Shown here piece by piece: positions 48,449 through 59,514 of a stretch of 64,000 bases of DNA (position 1 is the stretch's first letter; every line of letters begins with the position of its first letter). The position numbers and the translations under genes were made by a program. Where the stretch lies: assembly GCA_025331445.1 (NCBI GenBank), contig JAIWNE010000007.1, forward strand, positions 310,001-374,000. Reading direction: 5' to 3'. This stretch comes from Blakeslea trispora. Taxonomy: Eukaryota > Mucoromycota > Mucoromycetes > Mucorales > Choanephoraceae. The notes under the pieces were generated by a model. That model had not been told where the DNA came from. It saw only the letters and a list, made by a program, of their open reading frames with translations, and ran no database searches.

Positions 48449-49997
48449 GTCTCTATTCCCTATCTCATTATATAAAGCAGATGCTGTAAATACATTTATC
48501 CAAAGATAAAAAATTTATCTTGTTAAAATATCAAATCACATTAAATAAAGTTTAAAAACTTACTCAGAATCTTAATTTATCTACTAAGCATTACTTGTTG
48601 TACAAATATTACTATTCCATCACTGACATCAAAAACTGTCTTTGAGTTTTCTCTTTGAGCTAAAAAAACAGTCAACAGTTGACATTCAACACTCTGAGTA
48701 GCAAAAGCTTTCGCTGCTTTGTAAATAGAGCTATAGCATAAGGGACTCATACACCCATAATATGATTTAAGCTTTCTTGCTATCCAATATACATTCCTCG
48801 TTGAAACAGTTTTACAACTGTCGTGTTTTGTTTCGTATACAAATAGAATTAGTAATACTAGGCATTTGTTTGGAGGAAAGATCAATAACACTGTTTCTAT
48901 TCTTTTTGCAGAAATAGGGAAAGAGACGAATGTTTCAGCTTAAATTTACAAAAGATACTATAATGATTAAAAGGGTTAGCTCAAATAGATGGCTTGCTAC
49001 TCTCAATAGCACTAAACTCAATATGCTATCATTTCTACAGGTCCACTTATTGGGAGTGGCACATCCAGCTATTCGGACAGACCTCAAATGCACAAGATTG
49101 AGTGAGACAAATGCTTTTTTTTTTCTATCACTTTGAACTCACAGTTTTAACTCTTACATTCCGCTCTTAAAGCTTCTTAGGGAAACTCTATGGGACGATG
49201 CTATTAAATCACTATTGGTAACAAAAATGCTTAATTGTAAAATTTCAGTGCAGTAAGTTTTATGTTTCTATCTACGACATAAAAAATCCATATAGAGCAT
49301 ATAGATATGCTATGCTGATTCTGCTTGCGTTTTGGAAGAAAAAGGAACATGCCAAACATAATTAAAAAGATTTTATATGAGGAAGTAGCGCATATCATCT
49401 TTACTCAGCTATTGATTTAGTATAAGTAATCATCCTTTTAGGAATTGTTCAATCACACTCTGAAACTATATATGCAATAATTCAGAAATGATAATACTGA
49501 AGTATGTTGGAATTTTGGAGCGAAATAGTTTAAATCGCTTTCAAATCAGTTGTATTACAAGACTGACTGTACAATTTTAATGTAGCTTTCTTTTAAAGAT
49601 GTACCATCAAGTATGCCAAGCCAGTTCTTCTTATTCTATGCTTTTCCCCCAAATAAAGTGTAATTAGCTTTCATTTATGCTTCTTTTGCAGCAAAGACGA
49701 AAAAAAAGAAGACATGTTTGTACCAATGATTGCTTCAATTAAAAAAAAAAAGTACCATTTTCAGATAGGCTGATGTGCCTGGTTCAACAATGTGCCGAGA
49801 AAATGGTCAAAAAACAAAACTATTTCAATATGTACATGAATAGATTAGTGAATGAGAAAAAGAAAAGAAAAGGAGCAAGAGCATCTGTCACGACCAAGCG
49901 TGCAAGACATCCGATCTTTCTCTTCCTTTGTATGTATGTTGTTTATTGAATGAATGTATATTACAATGGGAATGCCTGTTATTGCTTTGAATCAAGT
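48449..49997. other. Gene-free 1.55 kb stretch
   Basis: AT-rich. A 104-codon reverse-strand frame at 48577-48891 has protein-like composition but no recognised family and no spliced partner; it may be a relic. No gene counted. Confidence 0.5.
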
Positions 49998-50558
49998 TCA
50001 AACACAAGTATGTGAATTGTCATGTTTGATATGGTAGGCCTCTAGCCGAGGTTTCAGGTTCATTAGATCTTCTGAACAGACTGATTGATCAGGATAAGAA
50101 TCAATATGACTCAATACATCAGCTACCAGCCGGCCCAACAAAGCGGAACGATTCGGAAATGAATGTTGGGGAGTAACATATTCCATAGGTTCATCAAATG
50201 AGATGGTAGATATGCTATATGCATGAGTCGGTGTTGGAATAGGAGTAGTAGGAGGCGATTCCATCGGCTTAATGTTACTACTGTTATTGCTATAGCCAAG
50301 AAGTTTGTTTTGTTGATTGAACAATGCTTCAATTTTTGCTGTAGCTGCATGATGGCCAAGTGATGATGGGAACAACATGTTCTTTCCACAAGCAATTCCT
50401 AACTGTATTTCAACAGGTCTTTTTGAAGAAACGACTCCTGTTATTTTTCGCGAGAATTTGAGGAACTGCTGTGGTGTCTCTATGACTGTCTTCAACTTTG
50501 GCAAATTTCTGGGACCTTTTTCTTCTTTTTCAGGAGTTTGTTTTTGATTCAAAGACAT
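49998..50558 (-). CDS. Hypothetical protein, 186 residues
   Basis: Single open frame starting at the ATG at 50558 (MSLNQKQTPEKEEKGPRN). An upstream in-frame extension is only T-run-derived Phe residues and was dropped. No known domain recognised. It is Ser/Pro-rich and mostly disordered in the middle (PPTTPIPTPTHAYSIS), with a more ordered end, SALLGRLVADVLSHIDSYPD. Head-to-head with the isopentenyl phosphate kinase gene, 295 bp apart. Confidence 0.6.
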   Translation of the reverse strand: MSLNQKQTPEKEEKGPRNLPKLKTVIETPQQFLKFSRKITGVVSSKRPVEIQLGIACGKNMLFPSSLGHHAATAKIEALFNQQNKLLGYSNNSSNIKPMESPPTTPIPTPTHAYSISTISFDEPMEYVTPQHSFPNRSALLGRLVADVLSHIDSYPDQSVCSEDLMNLKPRLEAYHIKHDNSHTCV

Positions 50559-50651
50559 CACTTGATTTTTTTTTCTTAGAGACAATGACAAAAAAAAAGG
50601 GAAAAAAAAGGAATAATAATAAAAAAAGAAGGTCATTATATATTCTTTGTC

Positions 50652-50674
50652 CCCCCCCCCCTTTTTTTTTTCTC
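50652..50674 (+). repeat. Homopyrimidine C-run/T-run tract
   Basis: About 11 C directly followed by about 10 T, between two divergent genes. It could adopt a triplex or act as a nucleosome-free element; run lengths may also be assembly-sensitive. Confidence 0.7.
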
Positions 50675-50853
50675 AGTATCAGCAATGCATTCATAGACGT
50701 CATTCCTTTTGATTTAAGTATCAACTTAATTGATAGTCTGCAGGATACCCTTAAGGGACCTTTCAAGCTATGAATAAGCTATACTATCGAAATTGACTTG
50801 ATGATCATTATTTTTCGTTTCTTTCTTCTTCTTTTTTTTATTTGCAAACCCAA

Positions 50854-51741
50854 ATGATCATCATTGTAAAACTTGGGGGAGCGGCCATCACGAACAAAAG
50901 AGGAATATGCGAATTAACATCTGAGAAAAATATCACACGGTTATTGGACCAAGTTGCTGAGGCTTATCATGACTTAAAAACAGCCGGCCATCATCTTATC
51001 TTGATTCATGGAGCAGGCAGTTTTGGGCACCCACAGGCAGTCAAATATCGACTAAAAGCAGGTTGGTGTCCTGATAGTTTTCCGAATCCTGAATACTTGG
51101 AAGGCTATGCGCATATTCGAACATGCCTTCAATCTCTTGTCAACACCATCAGTTCTCATCTTGAAAAACGCAAAGTGCCTGTTTTAGCCATGTCACCAAC
51201 TGACTATATCATCACAGACGATGGCGAAAACACAACTACAGACAAGTTTAAGCCGATGGTTGATCGGCTTGAACATTACATTCAGCTCGGGTTTGTTCCA
51301 ATGCTCCATGGCGATGCTGTGCTAGATCGTGTACGCGGCTGTACGATCCTTTCTGGAGACACCATTATGTACCAGTTGGCCAAGTTAAAGGCTGGTGTTT
51401 GTCGATGTGTGTTTATCACTGATGTGCCTGGTGTTTATCAACATGATCCAAAAATGATGGACCCTGAGCAAGGCAATAACCCGTTAGTTCAGCATATATC
51501 TGTTAGTGAACATTCGAGTCAAGAAGAAAAGAATCCAAAGGCAAGTGTAAGTGCTGTAGCAGATGTCACAGGAGGTATGCAAGGCAAGATTAGATGGGCT
51601 AAGAGAATTGTAAGCGAGCTTGGAATAGAAAGAAAGATGGATGTGGTTATATGTCAATGGGGGACGACGGAAGCTTTAGAGATGATGAAGTTGAAGCATG
51701 ACATAAAAGCAGAGGCCAAGATGACACTATTTACACTGTAG
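50854..51741 (+). CDS. Isopentenyl phosphate kinase-like amino-acid-kinase family protein
   Basis: Predicted to phosphorylate isopentenyl phosphate to isopentenyl diphosphate. One exon, 295 residues, from the first ATG (MIIIVKLGGAAITNK). The opening is the KLGGxxIT phosphate loop. HGAGSFGHPQAVKY places a His at residue 59, matching the catalytic His of archaeal enzymes (about position 60). GDAVLDRVRGCTILSGDTI and FITDVPGVY give the nucleotide- and substrate-binding segments, and DVTGGMQGK the C-terminal loop. These agree with plant and archaeal isopentenyl phosphate kinases better than with glutamate-5-kinase or UMP kinase. Convergent with EMC2; the stops are 16 bp apart. Confidence 0.85.
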   Translation: MIIIVKLGGAAITNKRGICELTSEKNITRLLDQVAEAYHDLKTAGHHLILIHGAGSFGHPQAVKYRLKAGWCPDSFPNPEYLEGYAHIRTCLQSLVNTISSHLEKRKVPVLAMSPTDYIITDDGENTTTDKFKPMVDRLEHYIQLGFVPMLHGDAVLDRVRGCTILSGDTIMYQLAKLKAGVCRCVFITDVPGVYQHDPKMMDPEQGNNPLVQHISVSEHSSQEEKNPKASVSAVADVTGGMQGKIRWAKRIVSELGIERKMDVVICQWGTTEALEMMKLKHDIKAEAKMTLFTL

Positions 51742-51757
51742 CTGTTGCTTTTTATTA

Positions 51758-52731
51758 TTAAGAAAGATAGTTTTGGATCAACTTCTTTTGACTGGATATT
51801 TTATAGACTTCTAATAAACGTTCTGTTGCCAATACATGTAATGCTTTAGCATGATCCATTTTGGATTCTTTTAGTTTGCTTGCACACTTGTAAAACCATC
51901 CATAAGTTAGTACATGAATAAAGAAGTGTATATAAAACTTACCAAGTGCAAGCCGTAAAGAGCTCTAACATGATCCTTGCATAACTCCAACACCTTACAG
52001 TAATGCTTAAGAGCCAAAGGCAACTGGTTTAGTGTATAAAGAACTTCAGCATATTTGAGGTAAAAAATATGGTTGCCTGGCTGCAACAAGATTAATTCCT
52101 CACAACAGAAACTAGCTTGATCGTACATATGCTTAGAAAGATAGAAATCGCACAACTCGAGCCAGCTCTCGTAATCGTCTGAATAGGTGTCCAAGTACTT
52201 TGTCAATGCTTCCACCATCTCAACCTCTTTATTTCTTGCCTTCAACAAAGCGATTTGACGCTTAGAGGCCAGCATATTGGTATCGTCTTCCTTCAAAATG
52301 GTATCATATATCTCTTGTGCTTCATCTAACTTTCCCTCTGCCTCGTATTGCATACCGATCAAACGACGGAATCGAAGTGATTTTTCTGTGAAGCGCTCTT
52401 TGAGTCGATCAATACAGAGCTATTTTTTTTCTTTAATAAGACCTAATGGGGTATATTTTCTCCCTACTTACATTGGCCAATGCACTATCTTGAATATCAA
52501 GTGCGGCTATAGCTATTTGTTCATAAAAGGGCCATACTGAAAACGAGATGAGTGACTCCTTTAGAAAGTAACAGTGTTGAATAAAAGTTTACCTTGGTCT
52601 CCTAACTTAGATGTATAGTTGCCCTTGATGATCTTGGCACCAAGATGAGCAACTCTTTCGGAGGAGCGTTCTTTTGTTAAACGGTATTGCTGTAGCTCTT
52701 CGACAGCCTGTACATAACCAAAGCTTGTCAT
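51758..52731 (-). CDS. EMC2: ER membrane protein complex subunit 2
   Basis: TPR scaffold on the cytosolic face of the EMC, which inserts membrane proteins into the ER. Reverse-strand exons 52731-52593, 52536-52472, 52419-51943, 51886-51758 give 269 residues (human 297). Family landmarks: KLGDQVWPFYEQIAIAALDI, RFRRLIGMQYEAEGKLDEA, a TPR array with YESWLELCDFYLSKHMYDQA then SFCCEELILLQP, and DHVRALYGLHLV. The last exon ends ALHVLATERLLEVYK. The first ATG gives MTSFGYVQAVEEL. Four exons join without frame loss. Confidence 0.92.
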
Positions 52732-53081
52732 TTTTTTTTCGTCTTTTTGTTTTAGCAAAAGAAAAAAGGGCTGAAGAGAAAATTAGATTCGCGTATAGTT
52801 AATTCCCAGCATTTTTGAGTCTCAATAGCCTTGAGTCAGATGGTCAAAGCTGTAGAAGAGCAGCTCATGATAATGTTGATGATTATGTAATTCCTGAATA
52901 TTTACAAAACTGCGAGAATTTAATGCGATAGGGAATTAACATTTGCGATATGACACTGTCTATAATAAGAAAAGATAAAAAACCAAATACTAATTAATGC
53001 ATAAGTTAGGCTTATTCATATAAGCTATTAACATGGCTTATAAAGAAAGCATAACTAGAAAAATATTCGGTATAAAGACAT
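52732..53081. other. Intergenic, EMC2 upstream side
   Basis: About 350 bp between the EMC2 start and repeat copy B. AT-rich; presumably holds the EMC2 promoter. No motif singled out. Confidence 0.5.
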
Positions 53082-54260
53082 TGTTTATTGATTTATTCAT
53101 AAGAATTCAGAAGTCTATTAGCCAGTTTATTACAACTGTTTCCAAGGGTAACCAATCGTGGAGGTTGACTTCAATCTACCCTCTTCTCTAGCTCACGGTG
53201 CGAGATACCGCCTGAGTGACCTCGTAAGGTAAAACAGGGGAAGACCATACCAACGTCCTACTGAGGATCCCTAGGGGTTGACGACAAGCAATGAGAGCAA
53301 AGGTAACCAATACCCTCAAAGTGTCGCATATGTCAAAGACTCGAAAGGAAAAAGAGTGTCATATTTCGTATGAAGAAAACATAACTTGTATGCTAGGGGT
53401 ACCCTCCCCGCTCTTCATCTTCCATAAGCACTCCCCGAATTGCTTCTAATATCCACGTCTGAACCTGCCTAGTAAAGAACCATAGCTCAAAGAACCATAG
53501 CTCTCACTTGACTAGGGTAGCCAGCATACGTCCAGGCATCACTCTCTCTCTCTCCCTCTAACTCTCTCTAACGAAAAAGAAAGAAAGAAAGAAAGAAAAA
53601 AAGTGAAGCTGTCACATCCTGAGTGAGAGTATCCTCCCCTTTAACTCCAACTCCTAGCTCTCTTATTCTCTACTGCTCCCTCACTGAAGGGGACTAAAAA
53701 GCAAAAGAATAGTCATGCGAGAAGGGAGAAAGAGATCAGCAAAAGAGAAAGTCCAACACTGCTACGAAATCAGGAGGGCACCCTTTCAAACATAACAGCA
53801 GCCAACGCGTCTATCGAAAAGATGTCATTCACGCCGGTCTCTCTTGCAACTGTGCATTACTGAAGAAACAGTAACGAGCTACCTCAGTCTGTGCGATAGC
53901 AAGAATCACCTTGCCCTTGAAGAGAAAAAAAAGAAAAATAGGGCGAATTTTTTTTTTCCCCTATATGAAAATTGCCTCCTCCCCCCTATTTTCTCAAAAC
54001 CAATCATAATGATAAGCACAATGATGACGTAGCACATCACTCAATAGGTGCACTCTCTTTCTTTCTTTCTTTTTCTCTCTCTGTCTTTCTTTGTATAGCT
54101 GATACAGTAAAGAAGGAAAGAAGATCAACAATATGCAAAAACTTGTTTTGTTATGCAGACAATGACTTTAGGTATTGAACTCCTATACAATTGCAGTAAC
54201 ACATAACCAACACAGAAATTATGCGGAGCAACAAAAAAAAAGATGCTCTTGATCAACACC
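53082..54260 (-). repeat. Dispersed ~1.2 kb repeat, copy B (inverted relative to copy A)
   Basis: Reverse-complement match to 2995-4190, strongest at 53108-54233. It includes the same internal GAGCTATGGTTCTTT doubling, so that doubling predates the split of the copies. No target duplication and no protein. See copy A for the solo-LTR reading. Confidence 0.75.
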
Positions 54261-55979
54261 TCGCTAGAAGAGAGCACAGGGTTACTACATTAGAGGCCAT
54301 GTATCGTCTTGTCTCTTTGGCTATCATACTTCTGCACTTTGCTTAGTCTTGATGCTCCGTAAGATAATCATTGTGTTAGAGTTGTTCACATTGATCTAGT
54401 AACCCAAATGTTTGGAGTATTAGGTTTTTCCTGTTCCTACTCAACACCAGCAACTCAATCAATCGCAGTTTTTCAAACTTGACTTGTAACACAGTCAACG
54501 CTATACCATACCAGCCTGTTGATGCGGCACTTTAATTAACAAGCCGCATGCTTCTCGAGAATCGCTCAAAAATGTCTGAAATTTTTGGTCTCTTCAATAT
54601 CTTCTCGAAGGGGCCTTATCCTCTCACAATCAATCTAAGAAGTATCAGCATTCATTTTCGACAGCTTGTTTTTGAAAAATTCCAATAAAAAAATAGACGA
54701 ATAACAATGTGTTGAGTAAAGGGCCCTGACGTGAAACAGAATTTGAAACCAATTTTTGACACCGAGAATTCCGTTCGAGTGATAAGCCATCAACAGTATT
54801 GTGTTGACTTCAAGGATTGATCAAAAAATTGATATACGTAATGTGAAAAGCAAAAGGCAGTGCATTTGGAGGGCAATGATATAAGTCTCTGACGCGAGCA
54901 TAGATGTCAATGACAATAGCCTGTTGTTTGTCAGACATGGATTGATTAACTTACAAGCTGTTGCCTATTATCTCAATAAACACTATTCAAATAAGAGCTA
55001 CTTTGACTATATTACCTAAACAGTAAGAGAATGGCAAGATCATTTGTATTTTGGTGTTCTTGATCAAGTATTTTTTTTTGAATAAAACTGCAGAACCACT
55101 CATGTTGCGGCTGTGACTTTGAATTAATTTATTGAGAGAATTTAATTGAAAGATGATCGTTATACTAAAATAAGAAGGATGGATAGGAGACAACGTAAAA
55201 TAAAACTTGCAAAAAGAGTGTTATGTCGCCGATCTTGAGGCGTCTTTGCTTGTCGATCTGGAAAAGGCGTTATAGATGTTTGTCACAAGAAATCATCTTT
55301 CATATTAACTGAGGTGATACAACCTTTTTTTTTTTTCTATCACAAAAATCGATTTCTTTTTTGCCTTTAATGGAATAAGGTTGTGGTGGCGCTAACTTCG
55401 ACTTGGCCTTTGCGCATATATCTTCTGATTTGTTTGCGTTCTTCAATCGAATGCTGTCAATCCAAGTGTTTCTAGATCGAATCAGCTATCATGGCATGAC
55501 AAGTTGGATGCCTATTTCAGAAATAGCTTATCAACTCTGATCAATGATGATTGGTTTTCTCCAGAGAGTAAAGAGCGCTTGCGGATCAAGCCAGATTTGT
55601 TATTAATTTTTTTCTTTAACTTTACGGAACCAATCTTTATTTGTTAATGATACGCTCAAATTTACAACATCAGTTTCAGCTCTTGATAATATTGCAAAAT
55701 AAACTCCATGATGCCAAATCTGCATGACACAAGTGAGCCACCTCGTAATAGAGCTGCATATACTGAACTCGTACTCACTGAATGACATGCGAATCAAGCT
55801 GTTTCAGTTGGACTCTTCATACAAAAATAGATATCAAAGCCTGTGCTACCCTCTCAAAGAAAAGAAAGAAAGAAAACCCCAAAAGTAAGTTGATTCTCCT
55901 TCGTTACACAAACGATATAGAATAAAATCTGTCAGTTCGCTTCCACACTTTGATCCGATTCATCATTTTTCTCTCCTAA
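54261..55979. other. Gene-free stretch with a coding-like relic
   Basis: No working gene. Plus strand about 55440-55612 has an open, protein-like run (includes LSWHDKLDAYFRNSLSTLI and WFSPESKERLRIKP) that stops in poor sequence. It is probably a remnant of a transposon or dead gene. Other short protein-like pieces occur near 54900-55000. Confidence 0.5.
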
Positions 55980-57893
55980 ATGATTGTGGATAAGACGATA
56001 GCAATAGCTATATTCACTCTTGCTAGACTGTTTTATGCTGCTGCATTTGGCTCGGTAACACTAATCCTTTTCAGTAGACTTCCAGGTGGATCAAGTACCA
56101 AGTTTTGGTATGAACAACCAAATCTTTTAGGCAAGATCAAGTCTTTCTTTCGTCCATATGGTCCCACTGGAAAGTTTGGCGTGGAATCCACAAATATAGT
56201 TGCCGTTGTGTGTCTGGTCCTGACATTATCTTTGAATGCGTTGCCTACCATTTTTACCAAAATAAGCCCACTCGTTGCTATAACAGAGCCGGGAATAAAA
56301 AACGATACATTCTCTCCCATCTCTAATGTATTCATACCCACTCTCACCGATGGCAACCTTCCACAGTTTTCTAATTCCTCTCAATCAAAAAACGTAACCA
56401 ACAAGTTTTTGTGCAGCTATATACCAAACGGATGTACAGATGCTAATGGTAATACGGTGGCAAACGTAATATGGGACGAGATGAATATAACTGACCTACA
56501 ACCCTTCCACAATGTATCCAACAATGACTTACTTGTGTCATTCAGCAAATCTGGCTTCAGAATAAAAGCAGAAGAACAACAATTGCGGCTAGCAAAAGAC
56601 ACTTTAGGAGACCAACTCAATTACACCTCTCAGTTATCGTTTCATCGATGGAACATCAACAACTTCACCGGCCTCTATTCGAATGTATACTTACCTAATC
56701 TATCCAATGACAGTTTTGGCAAGTACGATATTTTGAACAGTGATCAGATGCTGCCATTAGATACACCTGACCTATCTGAGATGCTCAAGACTGGTAGAAG
56801 AAAAGTAGAGGCTCTCCCTAAGAACCGCGATATCAACAGAGCCGAGAGATGGACTGCTATTCACAACTCTAACTATTCATCCTATATCATGTGGCAATCC
56901 ACCAACGCACACTCTGGAGAAACAGCAAGCGACTGGGTGACAAATTGCTTTTTCTGTAGTCTGATTGGTATCAAACGCGATTCAATTGAAGCCGATACTA
57001 TCTACAGAAGCTTACTTACTCGCAACAGTACTGATCCCAAGATAAACACATTTGCCATACAATCATATGTTGATGATGAGCTTCGGCTCTCCACTGTGCT
57101 GTGTACTGTAGAATACAACCGTACAATTGTAGGAATTAAGTATTGGTGTGTTCATACATTTTCTCAAGTTTGGAGCGTACAACATGATACAATTCCATAT
57201 GCAATTCATGGAACTGTCAAAGGCGATGACGCAGATACAACACAATTCAATGACCAATCAAGTACACCTTTTCCTTTCTTTCCTCCCCCACTCAATGTCA
57301 GCAATCCCCGCACCTATGTACCTGTCGTTCCTATTTTTGAGGTCAGAAGCAAGGGAATATGTAATTCGATATGGAACTTTCGAAACCAAACAGTTCAAGA
57401 GTGGATGAAAGAGTGCGCGCGCGACAGTATGGGCCAACCGGATCCAAAAAATCTCGGCGAAATAGCAAAAAATGCATGGCAATTAAGTAGTGCTATGACT
57501 GTAAGAGGTTTTCTGATCCCAACTCAGCATCATAATTTGACTCCGGCTCTCGAACTTAGCTTGCCTGTTTGCATCGTTATTGGAGCAAGTTTAGTATCCT
57601 GTATTCTTGCTTACCTAGCTGCTTGGCTCCTGACACAACCTGTACATCGTCGCTCGCTCTATGAATCTCTCCGTATAATGATACCTGACAGCAAAGAACC
57701 TTACGGCGATGAAAGCCTGCGTCGAGATTTACCATTAACAAATACACTTCATGCAGCCAACTCAACCTATGAAAAAAATGCGTATCATCTTAAACTGAAT
57801 AACAAGATGATTGTTACTTTATCGGAAAACGAAATGCATCAACAAGGTTTGACTTTACATGATTCAGATGAAGAACCCAAAAACCTTCTTTAA
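55980..57893 (+). CDS. Large membrane glycoprotein of unknown function
   Basis: Single exon, 637 residues, from ATG at 55980. Membrane segments lie near 5-30 (AIAIFTLARLFYAAAFGSV) and 75-95 (NIVAVVCLVLTLSLNALP), and a strong one near 545-570 (VCIVIGASLVSCILAYLAAW). About 450 residues between them should face outside or a lumen; they carry many Asn-X-Ser/Thr sites (e.g. NSSQSKNVTNK, FHNVSN) and scattered Cys. The last about 70 residues form a charged cytoplasmic tail. No enzyme motif recognised. Long intronless membrane proteins of this layout look like a lineage-specific fungal family; this is inference. Confidence 0.82.
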   Translation: MIVDKTIAIAIFTLARLFYAAAFGSVTLILFSRLPGGSSTKFWYEQPNLLGKIKSFFRPYGPTGKFGVESTNIVAVVCLVLTLSLNALPTIFTKISPLVAITEPGIKNDTFSPISNVFIPTLTDGNLPQFSNSSQSKNVTNKFLCSYIPNGCTDANGNTVANVIWDEMNITDLQPFHNVSNNDLLVSFSKSGFRIKAEEQQLRLAKDTLGDQLNYTSQLSFHRWNINNFTGLYSNVYLPNLSNDSFGKYDILNSDQMLPLDTPDLSEMLKTGRRKVEALPKNRDINRAERWTAIHNSNYSSYIMWQSTNAHSGETASDWVTNCFFCSLIGIKRDSIEADTIYRSLLTRNSTDPKINTFAIQSYVDDELRLSTVLCTVEYNRTIVGIKYWCVHTFSQVWSVQHDTIPYAIHGTVKGDDADTTQFNDQSSTPFPFFPPPLNVSNPRTYVPVVPIFEVRSKGICNSIWNFRNQTVQEWMKECARDSMGQPDPKNLGEIAKNAWQLSSAMTVRGFLIPTQHHNLTPALELSLPVCIVIGASLVSCILAYLAAWLLTQPVHRRSLYESLRIMIPDSKEPYGDESLRRDLPLTNTLHAANSTYEKNAYHLKLNNKMIVTLSENEMHQQGLTLHDSDEEPKNLL

Positions 57894-58993
57894 AAATGTA
57901 ACATTAGCCTTTAGCTTGTACTTTATTCAAAGATTATTTGATTTTTTAAAAAAAGCAAAATAAAAATAATTGAACTAAAATTTCAAAAATAAATATCAAA
58001 TGTTGACTATAAAGCTTGTTTGAATAGTTTTTACAGACACAGTTATACCATTTCAACCCCATTTCTAGATAGCTTGTATTATGAAGTAACATGAGCATGC
58101 TGATGCTTGGATGAACATTCAAGCGCAAGCACATGTTGATTGTTTCAAATGAACAATGCATCTTCTAAACAAATCTTGAGTATTCACATTAGGGTTTCTC
58201 GCTCATTTTGTGGCACGTTACATGAACTATTTTTGACTTTCATTCTTTTGGTAACCAAATGCTTATGATAATAACACGCGGGGTATAATGGCAAAAGTTG
58301 AGTTATTTTGATGGCTATTAAAATGTTCTCTTAAACCAATATAGTGCTGCCTGTTTCCTATTTTTACAAGCTGCTCTTTACAGTCAATTTGTTTATAGCT
58401 TGAAGACTTGTTTTTCTTTTGAGCTGTTCATGGAGGAGTGTACCAAGTTTGCTACAATGCTGGTTGTGTGGTGCGAGATAGAGATGCCAGACCTATAGTT
58501 GTTTATTAATGCAGTTATAACAGATGTATGTTGAATGGTCATATTATGATTAGAATTGCGCTACCCAAGTTTCTTTTTTGTGTTAGCACCAACTGAGCAA
58601 GCAACCATGAGCCATAAAACTATTGTTCAAACTGAGGGTAAGGACCGCCTGTTGGCATCATTGAAATTTACACGAAATATCATTCTGTTTAAAAGCGTCT
58701 TGTATCTCAGCCATAACACTGCTAGTGACTGTAAAGCGATTCATGCTCGATCTTAACTGAGATAGTATCTTATTGTTCATAACCAGATTGACACCTGACT
58801 CACTTTCAATAAACGATTGGGCTTACACTTCATTCACATTAAGACTAATTGGATTAAATCGATTGCACGAAAGGTCATCTGGAGCGAATGTGCAAGAAGG
58901 CGTTTATGTAGATCCAAGACATCTGATTAGCTATTACCAATTATATTTAGTTTGAATGAGGAAGCGTTACTCAATTGTAGTTAAAAGTAGAGG
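57894..58993. other. Gene-free stretch
   Basis: AT-rich, with protein-like but broken pieces near 58590-58750 (HKTIVQTEGKDRLLASLKF) and 58790-58955. These look like remnants of a dead gene or transposon. No gene counted. Confidence 0.5.
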
Positions 58994-59196
58994 TATATGT
59001 AAAAAGCTTTACCCCAACATTTAGCCGTGATTGATAGCCATTCTGCAAGAAATAGACTTGAATGAATTGGAATGTCATAGTGCGCTTAGAAAGAAAAAGA
59101 GCTATCTAATCATGACATTCTAATTCATTCAAGTCTATTTCTTGCAGAATGGCTATCAATCACGGCTAAATGTTGGGGTAAAGCTTTTTACATATA
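58994..59196. repeat. Long inverted repeat: 85-bp arms, 33-nt loop
   Basis: Left arm 58994-59078 and right arm 59112-59196 are reverse complements with one difference. In RNA that difference becomes a G-U wobble on the plus strand, so the stem is unbroken for 85 pairs. The loop is 59079-59111. The arms are not simple sequence and hold no frame. It could be a fold-back transposon or the source of a small-RNA precursor. Confidence 0.95.
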
Positions 59197-59514
59197 TTTC
59201 TATAAAAAGGGAATCTTCAAAAAGGTTGGAGCAGTCCCTTTATGTACGTAGTTTGGACTACCAGTGATTTGCTTTCACAAATTCAGATATTAAGTTGGGG
59301 GTGTTGCTTTTTTCTTGAGGCAGATCCATGATTTGTCAATTCACTTGATCTGCTCGAATCAGATACATCTTTGACGGTTAAACTAAATCGCAGTCTCAAA
59401 CCTTTTACTTAGGGGATTTCATGTAGTAAGGTTCTTCTTTTTCAGAGACAAATGCCTTTATTGTTTAACATTATGAGTTTTATACCTTTTTTAAAATAAA
59501 AGAATCATATTCAG

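Noticed and set aside
48577..48891. 104-codon reverse-strand frame with protein-like composition.
   Set aside because: It begins and ends without splice partners and matches no family I know. Kept as a possible relic only.
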